DNA of 54,970 bases from Bacteroidota bacterium. GTDB taxonomy: Bacteria; Bacteroidota; Bacteroidia; Chitinophagales; Saprospiraceae. The notes beneath the pieces are model-generated. The model had not been told where the DNA came from. It ran no database searches and was given only the letters and a program-made list of their open reading frames with translations. The stretch covers positions 1 through 54,970 of the forward strand of contig CAUJDW010000087.1 of NCBI GenBank assembly GCA_963169455.1. Direction: 5' to 3'. This document shows positions 8,994 to 18,893 of this stretch, piece by piece (position 1 is the first letter of the stretch; each line of letters opens with the position of its first letter). A program made the translations under genes and the position numbers.

Positions 8994-9713
8994 TTATTTC
9001 CGGGCCGTGACGATATACTGGTAATCCAGGGCCGTATCATTGGTCTGGATGTCGGTGTAGCCGGCCTGGTAGAGTTGTTCTTCCACTTCGAAAAGGGGCA
9101 CCCGGATATTTGAGGGGGGGCCGAGCGGGGTTCGCTTTTTCTTGAAGTCGATGATCAGGAGCATGCCGCCGGGGGCAATGCCCTTTTTGAGGTTCTCCAG
9201 GTACTGGATATGGTTTTTTATATACATAAATGTGTTTACGATGATGACCACATCCGCTTCGTTGGGCTGGAGCAGGGGGTCATCGGCGCGGGCCAGGCGG
9301 GTTTCCAGGTTGTCCTGGTACTGTTCGGGCAACTCCAGCACCCGGACGCTGTCGATATAGCTGATGAAGCGCGGGTCTATATCGATGGCGATCACTTTTT
9401 TTGCTTTCTGGGCGAGGCGGAAGGCGAAGAAACCGGTGCCCGCACCAATGTCGGCTACGGTTTTGTTGCGCAGGTCGCCCAGCAGATTGATGACTACTTC
9501 GGGTTTTTGCCAGATGACGCGGTTGGTGTTGACGTAATCTGAATCTATGCCTGGCGACTGGAGTTTGGCAGGCAGCTCGTCATCCGTTCCGCCTTCCAGG
9601 CCGGTGCTGTCTTCATAAGGCTGGGAATGGCCGCCGCCGGGGGAATTCTGGCAGGCCCATAGGGAGAGCATCGCAAGCAAGAGAAGTAAGAGGGGCAATT
9701 TCCAAATTTTCAT
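8994..9713 (-). CDS. Predicted lipoprotein with SAM-dependent methyltransferase fold
   Basis: The 239-aa product from ATG 9713 begins MKIWKLPLLLLLLAMLSLWAC, a hydrophobic signal with a lipobox-like LWAC, followed by a Gly/Ser-rich linker. The rest is a class I methyltransferase: the SAM-binding motif I VADIGAGTGFFAFRLA, motif II acidic residue in VIAIDID, and the later strand GGMLLIIDFKKKRTPLGPP. The frame is open further upstream (to 9893) inside the neighbouring dacB gene, but the signal-like start argues for 9713. Export of a SAM enzyme is odd because SAM is not expected in the periplasm. Substrate unknown. Confidence 0.8.
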   Translation of the reverse strand: MKIWKLPLLLLLLAMLSLWACQNSPGGGHSQPYEDSTGLEGGTDDELPAKLQSPGIDSDYVNTNRVIWQKPEVVINLLGDLRNKTVADIGAGTGFFAFRLAQKAKKVIAIDIDPRFISYIDSVRVLELPEQYQDNLETRLARADDPLLQPNEADVVIIVNTFMYIKNHIQYLENLKKGIAPGGMLLIIDFKKKRTPLGPPSNIRVPLFEVEEQLYQAGYTDIQTNDTALDYQYIVTARK

Positions 9714-9771
9714 AGCAATTATTTCCCGTAAAGGTAAGTGTTTTTCCTTTCCGCCAGATGCCTGTTTTCCA

Positions 9772-11223
9772 TTAATTCCGGCACAGTTCCAGCATGAGCT
9801 GTTCCAGTTTTTGCCGCATGGCGCCGCCGCCGCCTTCATAATTGTTGGCGATGATGGAGAAAGCCAGGAGCCGCCCGTTGCGGGCGGTGGCATAACCGGA
9901 GTAGGCGCGCACGCGTTCCAGGGTGCCGCTTTTGGCCCGCAGTCGCCCTTCGGCTGCCGTTCCTCTGAGCACGTTTTTCAGCGAACCCGAGCGCCCGGCC
10001 TCGGGCAGCGACTCATAAAAGGGGTGGAAGAGGCGTTCTTCCTGCCTGGCCATCAAATAGAGCAGCTGCGCCAGGAAGGAGCTGGCCACCATGTTGGCTT
10101 CCGACAGCCCGCTGCCGTCGGCGATGGAGCAGCCCGCCCAGTCAAGCCCCTGTCCTTCCCAGTAATTTTGTAAGGCTTCCAGGCCGGCTTCGGTGCTGCC
10201 TTCCCCTTTTTGTTCCATGCCGATGGTTTTCACCATGGCCTCGCAGTACAGGTTGACGCTTTCCATGTTGGTTCGGCTCACAATGCCGGAGAGGGGAGGA
10301 GAATAATGGGTATAAAGCACCCTGCGCCCGGAGGAAGGAGCATCGTTGAAAACAGCTGCGGCGCCTTCCGCGCCGATGCCCAGGCCGGACAGGCTTTGAA
10401 GCAGGTACTGCGCAGCCAGCAGCGGCGGGTTGGGGAGCGCCCCCTTGATCGTAAAACGCCCTTCACCTACCGGGATGGCGCCGCGCACATACCGGTCGAA
10501 TTGGTAAGGCGCCCCGAAGATGTAGGCATTATCGCCGCTACCCCTGGCCGCGGAGCGCAGTTCGTTGGTGAATGCCAGGCCGGGCACTTCCGGTTCGATG
10601 CCGACGATGGCCGGCCTGTCGCCCAGCTGGCTGCGCTGTTGAAAATGCAGGTAATGCATGTTCTCGTGAATGTTCAGGCTCCAGGCTCCGGCAGCATAGT
10701 AGTTGCCCAGGTCTTCCCATTGCCAGGTGCGGATGCAGGCCTGCGAACCAAAAAGCGAAGCATCGCCGATGACCTGCCCCTGGATCCGCCGGATGCCCTG
10801 CTGCTGGACGGCGAGGCACATCCGTTCCAGCAGCGGCCCGAAGCCCATCGCTCCTTCCATCAGCGGGGAGCCCAGGGTAGGGTCGCCATAACCCCTGATA
10901 TAAAGGTTGCCGGATAAGTAACCATTGCCGTCGGGCTGCCCGTCGGCCTGGAGTTCCGTGCGGAAGCGATAATCCGGGCCGAGCAGGGCCAGGGCGCTGG
11001 CAGTGGACAGCAATTTGAGGTTGGATGCAGGCGCCACGCTTCGATTGGGTTCGTGGCTTGCCAATACTTTCCCGCTTTCTACGTCGATTACACAAACGCT
11101 CAGTGCGCCGTGCCTGAAAGCCGGGCTGCCGGCCAGGCCGTCCACCGCTTTCTGGTAGGCATTTTGAGCTGTTCCGGCCAGGTGCAGGGCCAGCATAAAA
11201 ATAAGGGTGCAGATGTTTTTCAT
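9772..11223 (-). CDS. dacB: D-alanyl-D-alanine carboxypeptidase / endopeptidase, PBP4 (S13) family
   Basis: Periplasmic penicillin-binding protein that trims peptidoglycan stem peptides. The 483-aa product has a signal peptide (MKNICTLIFMLALHLAGTAQ), the active-site SxxK tetrad SNLK (S67, K70), the DGSGLS region typical of S13 enzymes and the KSGTLERVRAYSGYA box. A large insertion domain lies between the first motifs as in DacB. The stop is 58 bp from the next minus-strand gene, the methyltransferase, so the two may share a transcript. A second PBP4 lies near 51-52 kb. Confidence 0.93.
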   Translation of the reverse strand: MKNICTLIFMLALHLAGTAQNAYQKAVDGLAGSPAFRHGALSVCVIDVESGKVLASHEPNRSVAPASNLKLLSTASALALLGPDYRFRTELQADGQPDGNGYLSGNLYIRGYGDPTLGSPLMEGAMGFGPLLERMCLAVQQQGIRRIQGQVIGDASLFGSQACIRTWQWEDLGNYYAAGAWSLNIHENMHYLHFQQRSQLGDRPAIVGIEPEVPGLAFTNELRSAARGSGDNAYIFGAPYQFDRYVRGAIPVGEGRFTIKGALPNPPLLAAQYLLQSLSGLGIGAEGAAAVFNDAPSSGRRVLYTHYSPPLSGIVSRTNMESVNLYCEAMVKTIGMEQKGEGSTEAGLEALQNYWEGQGLDWAGCSIADGSGLSEANMVASSFLAQLLYLMARQEERLFHPFYESLPEAGRSGSLKNVLRGTAAEGRLRAKSGTLERVRAYSGYATARNGRLLAFSIIANNYEGGGGAMRQKLEQLMLELCRN

Positions 11224-11350
11224 GTCATTTTCCTTGGCCTGTAATGCCTGAAGCTGAATATTAGGCTCGCGTTCTCCTCATGCCGGCGGCGCCTCGCGAG
11301 CTTGCGCGCCGCACCCTGTAATGCCGCCCGTCAGTGCGTACCCCGCCTCA

Positions 11351-12619
11351 TCAAAAAGGCGGCAGCACCTTTCCCCGGGCTTCTCCGAACCCTATCCGGA
11401 CACCATCCTTTTCGCACCGGGCGCGCATGATGACCGTGTCGCCGTCGAGCAGGAATTTGCGCTCGCTGCCATCAGGCATGGGGATGGGGTTGGCGCCGCG
11501 CCAGGTGAGTTCCAGCAGGGATCCAAAAGAATCGGGGCCCGGGCCGCTGATGGTGCCGGAGGCCATCAGGTCGCCGATGCGGATATTGCATCCGTTGACG
11601 GTGTGGTGGGCCAGTTGCTGCGCCATATTCCAATAGAGATACCGGAAATTGGAATGGCAGACAGGCTTGCCTTTCCCGCCCGCCGGCTGAAGCTCGACTT
11701 CGAGCTGGATGTCGAAGCTGCGCGGGCCATCGCACTGCAGGTAGGGAAGCGGCTGCGGATCCTGCGCAGGGCCTTCCACACGAAATGGCTCAAGGGCGTC
11801 GAGGGTGACGACCCAGGGGGATATGGTGGACGCAAAATTTTTGCCCAGAAAGGGGCCCAGCGGCACGTACTCCCATTTCTGGATGTCGCGCGCCGACCAG
11901 TCGTTGAACAGCACCAATCCGAAAATATAGTCCTCTGCATCGGCAGTGGAAATGGAGGCGCCCAACTGGCTGTCCCGCCCTATTACAAAAGCCATTTCGA
12001 GCTCGAAGTCCAGCTGTCCGGAAGGGCCAAAAACGGGGGGGGCGCCCTCTTGCACCTGCATTTGCCCTTTGGGGCGGCGCACCGGCGTTCCGGAAACGAC
12101 GATGGAGGAGGCCCTGCCGTGGTAGCCCACCGGCAGGTGCAGCCAGTTGGGCATGAGGGCGTTTTCTTTGCCCCGGAACATCGCGCCGACATTGGTGGCG
12201 TGTTCGCGGCTCGAATAAAAGTCTGTATAATCGCCAACCTTGAGGGGCATCAGCATCTGCACTTCGTCCCGGAGATGGAGGAAATAACCCGCCAGTTCGC
12301 TGGCGTCCCAGTCTTCCAGGTTGTCATCCAGAAGTTCTGACAAGCGGTTGCGGACGGCGCGGGTGGCGGTTTTGCCCAGGGCGATGAAATCATTGAGGAA
12401 TGGCCGGGAGAAGACGTAGCGCGGCACGCCCAGGTCGTCGAAAAAGCCATGCTCGGCCAGCACCTGCAGGTCGGCGACATAGCGCCCGATGGCCGTGCAC
12501 AAACGCGGCCTCAGGCCCGGCGTCCGGAATACGCCAAACGGCAGGTTCTGGATCGGAAAATCGCTGTCGTGAGGCACTTCAACCCAGGATCGCAGCTTTG
12601 GGTCATTGGCTCGGGTCAT
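11351..12619 (-). CDS. fahA: Fumarylacetoacetase
   Basis: Hydrolyses 4-fumarylacetoacetate to fumarate and acetoacetate, the last step of tyrosine catabolism. The 422-aa product covers the small N-terminal SH3-like domain (NLPFGVF, RLCTAIG) and the FAH catalytic fold, with YTDFYSSREHATNVG, LPVGYHGRASSIVVSG, DFELEMAFVIG and FLGKNFASTISPWVVTLDAL. The metal-binding acidic residues of the D/E-rich strands are present. Length matches bacterial and animal FAH. No other tyrosine-degradation gene is adjacent. Confidence 0.95.
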   Translation of the reverse strand: MTRANDPKLRSWVEVPHDSDFPIQNLPFGVFRTPGLRPRLCTAIGRYVADLQVLAEHGFFDDLGVPRYVFSRPFLNDFIALGKTATRAVRNRLSELLDDNLEDWDASELAGYFLHLRDEVQMLMPLKVGDYTDFYSSREHATNVGAMFRGKENALMPNWLHLPVGYHGRASSIVVSGTPVRRPKGQMQVQEGAPPVFGPSGQLDFELEMAFVIGRDSQLGASISTADAEDYIFGLVLFNDWSARDIQKWEYVPLGPFLGKNFASTISPWVVTLDALEPFRVEGPAQDPQPLPYLQCDGPRSFDIQLEVELQPAGGKGKPVCHSNFRYLYWNMAQQLAHHTVNGCNIRIGDLMASGTISGPGPDSFGSLLELTWRGANPIPMPDGSERKFLLDGDTVIMRARCEKDGVRIGFGEARGKVLPPF

Positions 12620-12687
12620 AAAATCCTGTTTTGGGTCAAATGTAACAAAATGTGGTGGGAAGTTCCTGCCCGGGCATCCGGCAATAT

Positions 12688-15600
12688 CTATTGTACGGCC
12701 ACCCGGTGGTAGAACCGCTCACCCTCCGCTTCCAGCACCAGTACATACATGCCGGCGGGAAGTTGGCTTACGGGCAGGCCTGCGCTTCCCCGGAAGGGTT
12801 TTTGCAGCATGAGCCTGCCTTCCGCAGAAAACAGCCAGGCATGAGCCTTCGGGCCGGCCCCGGCCCCTTGCCAGGCCATGTTCAGCACTTCCTCTGCCGG
12901 GTTGGGGAAAACGAGAAAGCCCCGCTTTCCGGCGGGTTCCCCGGCGCCGGTGACGGAGCCTTCCATGTAAAAGGAAAAGGCCTGGCTCAGCTGCCCGCCA
13001 CAGCGGTTGATGGCCGCCACCCGCCAGAAGTAGGCCCCGCCCGGCAGGCCGCTGGTGAGGGTATAGTAGTTTTGCGCCACCATATCTTTTACGACGAGGC
13101 CTTCGAAAGAAATATCCGTAGAGATTTCGATCTGGAAGGAGTCCGCATTGGGTGCGGGTGACCAGCTGAAGAACAGTTCGCCCTGAAAGAGCGGTGAATT
13201 ATCATCGGGCGTGAACAGCAGCGGCGCCTCCGGCGGTTCGGCGGCCTGCAGCTGCATGAGGTGGTAAAAAGAGTGCAGGCTGTCTGCGGCAGCCAGAATC
13301 AGCGGAAACTGGCCGGGCTGGCTGAGGCCGCTCAGGTAAAGGGTGGCGTTCTGGCCCGGCAAAGCGGGGTTGGGAGAAAAGGTGGCAGTGGCTCCCTGGG
13401 GAACGCCGATGAGGTGCAGGCTGGCCGGGCCGTCGAAGCCCGCCCCTACGTAAAAGCTGAAGGACGCCGGCTGCCCTGTGCAGGCTTCCAGGACGCCGGG
13501 CAGGCCGAAAATCCGGGCTTCCCGCGGGTAAGTACGGCACAGGTTGAGTTGCCAGCCGTTGAGCTGGCCTCCATCCTGGCCCTGGTGGTCCACGACGGTC
13601 AGCCTCCACGCGCCGGCAACGGGTTCGCCGATCAGGGCGGAGAGGGGGGTGGTGGGGCGAAAAACGCCCTCGATGGCCGGCGGGCCTATATCGCAGGCCG
13701 CTTCGAAGTCGGCCTGGGTATTGGGTGCATCATCGGCAAAACCCAGGAACAGGCCCGAACCCCAGCAGCCGTAATAAATGGCGGGCACGCCGGGCCGGTG
13801 AAAAAGCTGAACGGTAGTGCCTGAAGGCGACCGCAGAAAAGCCGAGAGGTCTCCGACATAGGTGTGTTCGATATCTATGTTGCTCAGGCTGATGGAAGCC
13901 ACCGTGCCCCCCTCCGGGATGAAAATCTCCGAATGGGCTACCGAAATGCCATCAGGAGAGATGGGGTGGGGGCCGTCGGAAGAAACAGGCGCCTGGCAGG
14001 TGATTGCCGAAGTGTGCCAACGGGCCGGGGCGGACCAGGGCCCGGGCCCGCAGGCGTTGCTGGCGCGCACCCGGCTGTAATAGGTGGAAAGGGGATCGAG
14101 CACGATATCGCTGCAACTGTAACCCGGCAGGGCGATAAGGCTGGCGACGATGATGCTGAAGCTGGAATCGGCGGCAACCTGGAGTTCGTAAGTGTCGGCC
14201 TGGGAAACGGGGGCCCACTGGAAGCCAGGGGCCAGAGGCAGGCCGGCCTCCCCATCGGCCGGCGAGAGCTGGGCCGGCGCCGCCGATAGTTGGACGGCCG
14301 CGGTAAAGCCGGCTTCGGCCGTGGTTGAATAGCCGCCGGCTTCGGCGATGACCACGAAGTTTATCACCCCCGATGGCGGGCTGGCGCCCGTCATGGAAAC
14401 CCACAGGCTGGCAGTGCTGCCCGGCGGGGCCGGATTGGGGCTGAAGGTGGCCGTTGCGCCGGCCGGCAGGCCCTGTACGCTCAGGCTTACCGGCCCGGTG
14501 AAAGCCTCTGCTATTTCAAGCGCGAAGTTCGCGGCGCCCGGAAGGCAGACCGCGTCCTGAGGGCCATTCACCGAAATGGTTGCGGTGCAATACGATAACC
14601 AGCGCCCGTCCAGATAAGCCGCATTGGTGTTGTCGGGGTCGAGCCAGTCCCTGAGCCTGTTGGAGGGCTGGCCGCCGCCGTTCCAGGAGTAGCGGAACCA
14701 GCCGAAAGCGTCATAGAGGTTATTGCTGCAACTGGCCGATCCGCCGTGCAGCTGCCCGACGATGCGTTGCCGCCGGTCGAAGAGCGGCGCTCCGGAAGAG
14801 CCGCTCTCCGTAGAGCCGATATCCCAGTCGGGGACGATGAGGTGGTTGCCGTTGCTCACCGGGTTGCTTCCGCTGCCCCAGGCGCCGGCGTAGGTGTCCT
14901 GAAAAGAAAATGAAATGCGCTTTTCCGCTCCGTCCGGATGGTGGATGCAGGCCAGGGTGTCCTGCGGTGGGGAAGCTTCGCGCGACCAGCCTGCAAAATA
15001 GGCGTTTGCAGCCGTGGGGATGGGGTCGTCCAGCTCCAGCAACGTAAAATCGGTGCCTTCAAATGCAGCCCGAAACAAAGCGCCCGTGTTGAACAAAGCC
15101 AGCTGGCCGTCGCCGGGGCCGCCGCTGGCCGCCGTGCCGGGCTGCCGGCAGTAGCTGTTCTGGTAATTCCAGTAGGCCACCAGAGAAGGAGCATTAGTAG
15201 CCGTGACATTGCAGTGGTAGGCGGTCATGAAGTAGGGGGTGCAATCCTGCCGGGTATTGTTGACCAGGAAGCCGGTGCAGAAGGTGTCGCCTCCCAGGCC
15301 GTAAACCGCCACCGACTGTATGGCGTCGCGGTAGAGGTCCACGATGCTCCAGCCATTGGATGGGCCACATATCACATCGAGGTTACAGGCGCCCGAAAGC
15401 AATGCCGGAAAGCCCAGGAAATCGTGGTTTACGCTGGCCAGCCGCAGCCGGATGTTCATCCGCTCCCGCGCCGGCGCCTGCACCTCCAGCACGGCCTCGT
15501 CGCCGGCCAGCACCGGCGTCCACAATTGCTGGTGGGTTTCATTGTCGGAAGGGGAAAAGGGGCCCAGGATGTTTTTAGCTCCGGGATCGTAAATGAGCAG

Positions 15601-15954
15601 CCGGGCGCCGGGCGGCATGTAGTATTCCAGGAAGCCGAAATTGAGGGAAAAAGCGCCCCGGGACCGTATCCGCAAACGCCAGACGGCCGTGCTGTCGGGA
15701 AGCTGTTCCCAAAGGCCGTGGCTTTCCGGGTTGATGTCCACTTCGAAGGATTCGGCGAATCGCGGCGCCAGGCCGGGGCTCCGGCGCGCCAGCTCCGCCT
15801 CCAGGAGGGCCTGGTTGTCGATTGGCGGCATGATCACGAGCTCCACTTCCGGCAGGGGGACGGAGGTGGCTGCTATCTCCTGCCCCGGCGCCTGGGCGCG
15901 GATGGCGGGCAGGGAAAAAGCAATGGCAAAGATGCTGACGATCAGGCGCTTCAT
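12688..15954 (-). CDS. Secreted trypsin-like serine protease with P-domain and T9SS sorting domain
   Basis: A 1088-aa exported protease. After a signal peptide (MKRLIVSIFAIAFSLPAIRA) and propeptide-like region comes a lysyl-endopeptidase-like catalytic domain with the triad H247 (TAYHCN), D302 (GTDFTLLELD) and S387 (GSSGAP). Downstream lie Ig/fibronectin-like repeats (ATFSPNPAPPGSTA, seen again as ATFSPNPALPGQNA), a proprotein-convertase-type P domain (about 655-810, WRLTVVDHQGQDGG) and a last about 80-residue T9SS type A sorting domain (VFPNPAEEVLNMAW ... LPAGMYVLVLEAEG). The sorting domain implies export by PorU-type T9SS. Cleavage specificity cannot be read from the sequence. Confidence 0.92.
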   Translation of the reverse strand: MKRLIVSIFAIAFSLPAIRAQAPGQEIAATSVPLPEVELVIMPPIDNQALLEAELARRSPGLAPRFAESFEVDINPESHGLWEQLPDSTAVWRLRIRSRGAFSLNFGFLEYYMPPGARLLIYDPGAKNILGPFSPSDNETHQQLWTPVLAGDEAVLEVQAPARERMNIRLRLASVNHDFLGFPALLSGACNLDVICGPSNGWSIVDLYRDAIQSVAVYGLGGDTFCTGFLVNNTRQDCTPYFMTAYHCNVTATNAPSLVAYWNYQNSYCRQPGTAASGGPGDGQLALFNTGALFRAAFEGTDFTLLELDDPIPTAANAYFAGWSREASPPQDTLACIHHPDGAEKRISFSFQDTYAGAWGSGSNPVSNGNHLIVPDWDIGSTESGSSGAPLFDRRQRIVGQLHGGSASCSNNLYDAFGWFRYSWNGGGQPSNRLRDWLDPDNTNAAYLDGRWLSYCTATISVNGPQDAVCLPGAANFALEIAEAFTGPVSLSVQGLPAGATATFSPNPAPPGSTASLWVSMTGASPPSGVINFVVIAEAGGYSTTAEAGFTAAVQLSAAPAQLSPADGEAGLPLAPGFQWAPVSQADTYELQVAADSSFSIIVASLIALPGYSCSDIVLDPLSTYYSRVRASNACGPGPWSAPARWHTSAITCQAPVSSDGPHPISPDGISVAHSEIFIPEGGTVASISLSNIDIEHTYVGDLSAFLRSPSGTTVQLFHRPGVPAIYYGCWGSGLFLGFADDAPNTQADFEAACDIGPPAIEGVFRPTTPLSALIGEPVAGAWRLTVVDHQGQDGGQLNGWQLNLCRTYPREARIFGLPGVLEACTGQPASFSFYVGAGFDGPASLHLIGVPQGATATFSPNPALPGQNATLYLSGLSQPGQFPLILAAADSLHSFYHLMQLQAAEPPEAPLLFTPDDNSPLFQGELFFSWSPAPNADSFQIEISTDISFEGLVVKDMVAQNYYTLTSGLPGGAYFWRVAAINRCGGQLSQAFSFYMEGSVTGAGEPAGKRGFLVFPNPAEEVLNMAWQGAGAGPKAHAWLFSAEGRLMLQKPFRGSAGLPVSQLPAGMYVLVLEAEGERFYHRVAVQ

Positions 15955-16058
15955 CTGGTAACTGATATCCTCTATTCCAAAGATAACAGTTTATTAACCG
16001 CACCGCCAAAGGGATTGTTTCTTTCTGCTGGTAAAAGACAAAGCTGCCGGAACCCCGC

Positions 16059-18599
16059 TTATTGCCCTGCCAGAAAGACGGCATTGCTGAACAGCAACTT
16101 CCCGTTTTCCCAGAAACCGCGGAAGAGCGGGTTGTCGACGAAATAGGCTGCTGCGCCCCGCCCCTTGGGTTCGAGGGCGAAAACGACGGAATTTCTGGTG
16201 TTTTCCTTTGCCTTATAACCGGCGAAGCCAATGGCTTCCACTTCTTCCCCGATATAACCGACGTTCCAGGTGTCTTTCAGCAGTTTGTAAAACCTGCTGC
16301 TCGTTTTGAGGGAATAATAATCCTGCCCCAGGCCGAAGGCCAGAGGGTGGGTGCGGTCGAGTTCCACCTTGAAGATGGCGCCCGGGATGTCGAGGCTGAG
16401 GTAGCGGCGCGACTGCCCGGCGTAGGGCTCCAGCCGGCGGTCCAAACCGTCTTTTTCGTGCTGGGTGCGGGCCTGGTCTTCTTCTTCCGGGGAAGCATAA
16501 CGCGAAAGGCTGAAACCGGTTTTGCCTTCCAGGGCGGACAGGGCGGCGCCGATGGCGATGAGCCGCCCGCCCCTGTTTATCCATTGGTTGAGGGCCGTCA
16601 GGGTTTCGTCGCTGAGGTTGTACTGGCCTTCCGGCAAAATGAGGAGGTTGAAAGCATCGAGTTCAATCCCGGAGAGGTTTTTGGCGGCGAAGAGGTGTAC
16701 GGGGTATTCCAGTTGCTGTTCGAAAAAGTTCCACAATTCGCCGGCGCTGGAAGAGTAGGTGTTTTCCCCGAAGAGCATGGCGATCTTAGGTTTTTGGATG
16801 AAGGCGAGGCTGGCGGAACCCAGGTCGAAGCCGCTGTCGGAGAAACCGGTGGAAACGGCCGTAATGGGTTGTTCATAGGCTTGCGCCAGGCTGGCGACCA
16901 CTTCCCGGAAAGCCGCAGGCTCCATTTTGCGGTTGTCGGCCGCAGTGATCACCAGGGTGCCGGCGGGGTATTCCCGCCCTTCGATTGAAAAAGCACCGAT
17001 GGCGTATCGGGCCCTGACGTCCTTTTGAAGCAATGCCCCGAGGAAACGGGCGCTCTGGAAAGACGTCCAGTCCGCCAGATAGGCGTAGGGGTTTTCCACG
17101 GCGGCCAGATTGTTGCTGTACGGGCTGAAATCGAATTCGGAAGCGGGTTCCAGCCGCTGTTTGGCGGCGTATGTTTCCAGCCCATAGGCATAGGGGAGGC
17201 TCCAGGCGGTGATGTCGTAGGTCAGGGTGTCCTCCAGTTCGGGCTCGGGTTCGAGCAGCACCTGCGCCAGCACGGAAAGGGGCTGGTAGGCGCTCACCAC
17301 CAGGTCGCCGGCTCTGACCTGTACGGTTTCTTCTTTCCCGCTTTGATAGTTCAAAGCGCTGAGGCTGATTTCCCTTCCGGCGCGGCCGTAGCGGATGTTG
17401 TTTTTGTCGAGCAGGCTGCAGAAGGCTTTGAGCTTGCCCCGGGCATTGTCGCCCCGGATGATGAAAGCCTTGTAGGCGCCGGTGGGATTGTTGTTGGCCC
17501 GAGAGAAGTAGGCCTGGAAATTTTCAATCAGCCGGCCGGCATTGCGGGAAGCCATCTCAACGGTTGACAGGGCCGTGGTGGTATGGTGGGCGATGCGGTC
17601 CTGCAGGGTCAGGGTGTCGCCGTTCTCCAGTTGGTAGGCGCGCCCGGCAATGCCGTGCCCGGCCTGTTCATAGGTCATGCCGATCGCGCCGTTGAAGGTG
17701 GGGTAGGTATCGCCATAGCTGGGGTACAGCAGGTCGAAGTCTTCGCGGGTGAAATACAACCAGCCCTGCCGGTCGAAGTACCTGGCGTTGTTTCTGCCGA
17801 TCTCGAACTGGAAATCCGCCTGCCAGTCGGTGATGTAAGCGTGATAAGGGGAAGCGGCCGGGGCGAAATAGTAGGGGTGGTTGGGAAATTGTTCGTGGTA
17901 ATCGACGTGGATGTGGGGCATCCATTGGTGGTAAATGGCGAGGCGCTGCCGGGTTTCCACCTGCGTCTGCCAGGCCCAGTCGCGGTTGAGGTCAAAGAAG
18001 TAGTGGTTGGTGCGGCCGCCGGGCCAGGGCTCGTCGTGTTCGAAGGTGTCTCCGTCGGGGTCGGGCCAGCGGGAGGCCACCTGGAGGTGCCAGTTGGTGT
18101 AGCGGGCAAAACCGTCGGGGTTGAGGGCGGGGTCCAGGATGACGATGGTGTTCTGGAGCCACTGCTGCGCCTGCCGGTTGTCGGGGCGCACCAGTTCATA
18201 GAGGGTGGACAGGGCGCTCTCCGGCCCGCCGGCTTCGTTGCCGTGCACGCCGCAGCTCAGCCAGGCGATGGCGCGGTCGAGGGCCGGCTGAACATCCCCT
18301 TTCAGCAGGCCGGTGCGCCGCAGGTTGTTCTGGCGGATATCATCCAGCCGGGCCAGGTTGTCGGGCGAGGAGATAAAGGCCAGCATCAGGGGCCGGCCTT
18401 CCTGGGAGTTCCCGTACTGTGTGAGCAACACGTTCTGGCTGTTGGCGGCCACGTGGCGGAAGTAGTCAACCACCAGATGGTGGGGGGTGAATTGCCGCCC
18501 GTGCCCGTGCGGCAGGAATTCGCCCGGGGAAAGGAGCTGGGCGTTTGCCGGTGCGCCGGAGGCCAGAAGAACAGCCAGGAAAAGCAGGAAACGCTGCAT
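16059..18599 (-). CDS. Secreted M14-family zinc carboxypeptidase
   Basis: The 846-aa product starts at ATG 18599 with a signal peptide (MQRFLLFLAVLLASGAPANA); the open frame continues upstream to 18761 but without one. The M14 metallopeptidase domain shows the zinc motif HGNE (H119, E122) in SCGVHGNEAGG and the third ligand region HIHVDYHEQFPNHPYYF. After the peptidase domain a long C-terminal part includes a glutamine-amidotransferase-like segment (FNLLILPEGQYNLSD ... GGRLIAIG), as in many Bacteroidota M14 proteins. Probable role: scavenging of extracellular peptides. No T9SS domain is seen. Confidence 0.9.
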   Translation of the reverse strand: MQRFLLFLAVLLASGAPANAQLLSPGEFLPHGHGRQFTPHHLVVDYFRHVAANSQNVLLTQYGNSQEGRPLMLAFISSPDNLARLDDIRQNNLRRTGLLKGDVQPALDRAIAWLSCGVHGNEAGGPESALSTLYELVRPDNRQAQQWLQNTIVILDPALNPDGFARYTNWHLQVASRWPDPDGDTFEHDEPWPGGRTNHYFFDLNRDWAWQTQVETRQRLAIYHQWMPHIHVDYHEQFPNHPYYFAPAASPYHAYITDWQADFQFEIGRNNARYFDRQGWLYFTREDFDLLYPSYGDTYPTFNGAIGMTYEQAGHGIAGRAYQLENGDTLTLQDRIAHHTTTALSTVEMASRNAGRLIENFQAYFSRANNNPTGAYKAFIIRGDNARGKLKAFCSLLDKNNIRYGRAGREISLSALNYQSGKEETVQVRAGDLVVSAYQPLSVLAQVLLEPEPELEDTLTYDITAWSLPYAYGLETYAAKQRLEPASEFDFSPYSNNLAAVENPYAYLADWTSFQSARFLGALLQKDVRARYAIGAFSIEGREYPAGTLVITAADNRKMEPAAFREVVASLAQAYEQPITAVSTGFSDSGFDLGSASLAFIQKPKIAMLFGENTYSSSAGELWNFFEQQLEYPVHLFAAKNLSGIELDAFNLLILPEGQYNLSDETLTALNQWINRGGRLIAIGAALSALEGKTGFSLSRYASPEEEDQARTQHEKDGLDRRLEPYAGQSRRYLSLDIPGAIFKVELDRTHPLAFGLGQDYYSLKTSSRFYKLLKDTWNVGYIGEEVEAIGFAGYKAKENTRNSVVFALEPKGRGAAAYFVDNPLFRGFWENGKLLFSNAVFLAGQ

Positions 18600-18697
18600 G
18601 GGTGTCAATGTTTTGTGCGTACGGCAGGCCTCGGCCCGCCAATGAGTTTCGACAATAGCTTGCGTGCTGTTGCCATAGCGGACAAAAATAGGGAAAA

Positions 18698-18755
18698 GTG
18701 GCGCAAACTTCAGCTTGCAGCGCCTAAAGATCGCAGGCTGGAGCCTGTGGCGCAC
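18698..18755. repeat. GC-rich hairpin-forming intergenic element
   Basis: The 58-bp stretch begins GTGGCGCA and ends GTGGCGCAC, and contains the perfect palindrome CAGGCT-GG-AGCCTG (18734-18747) plus an AGCTTGCAGCGC half. A second small palindrome, TGACA-AAC-TGTCA, follows immediately (18756-18768). It sits in the 294-bp divergent region between the M14 gene and degP, so it could be a dispersed REP-like element or lie in the regulatory region. Confidence 0.45.
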
Positions 18756-18893
18756 TGACAAACTGTCACCTTAAACCACTTTTGCGCTCATGGCATTTAT
18801 TTTGTAGAAGAGTTGTTAAAACAAGTTCTTTATGAGGATAGATTGACTTTTTTCGATTAGTCCATCAATGGTTTAACTCCAAAAAAGTTGATT

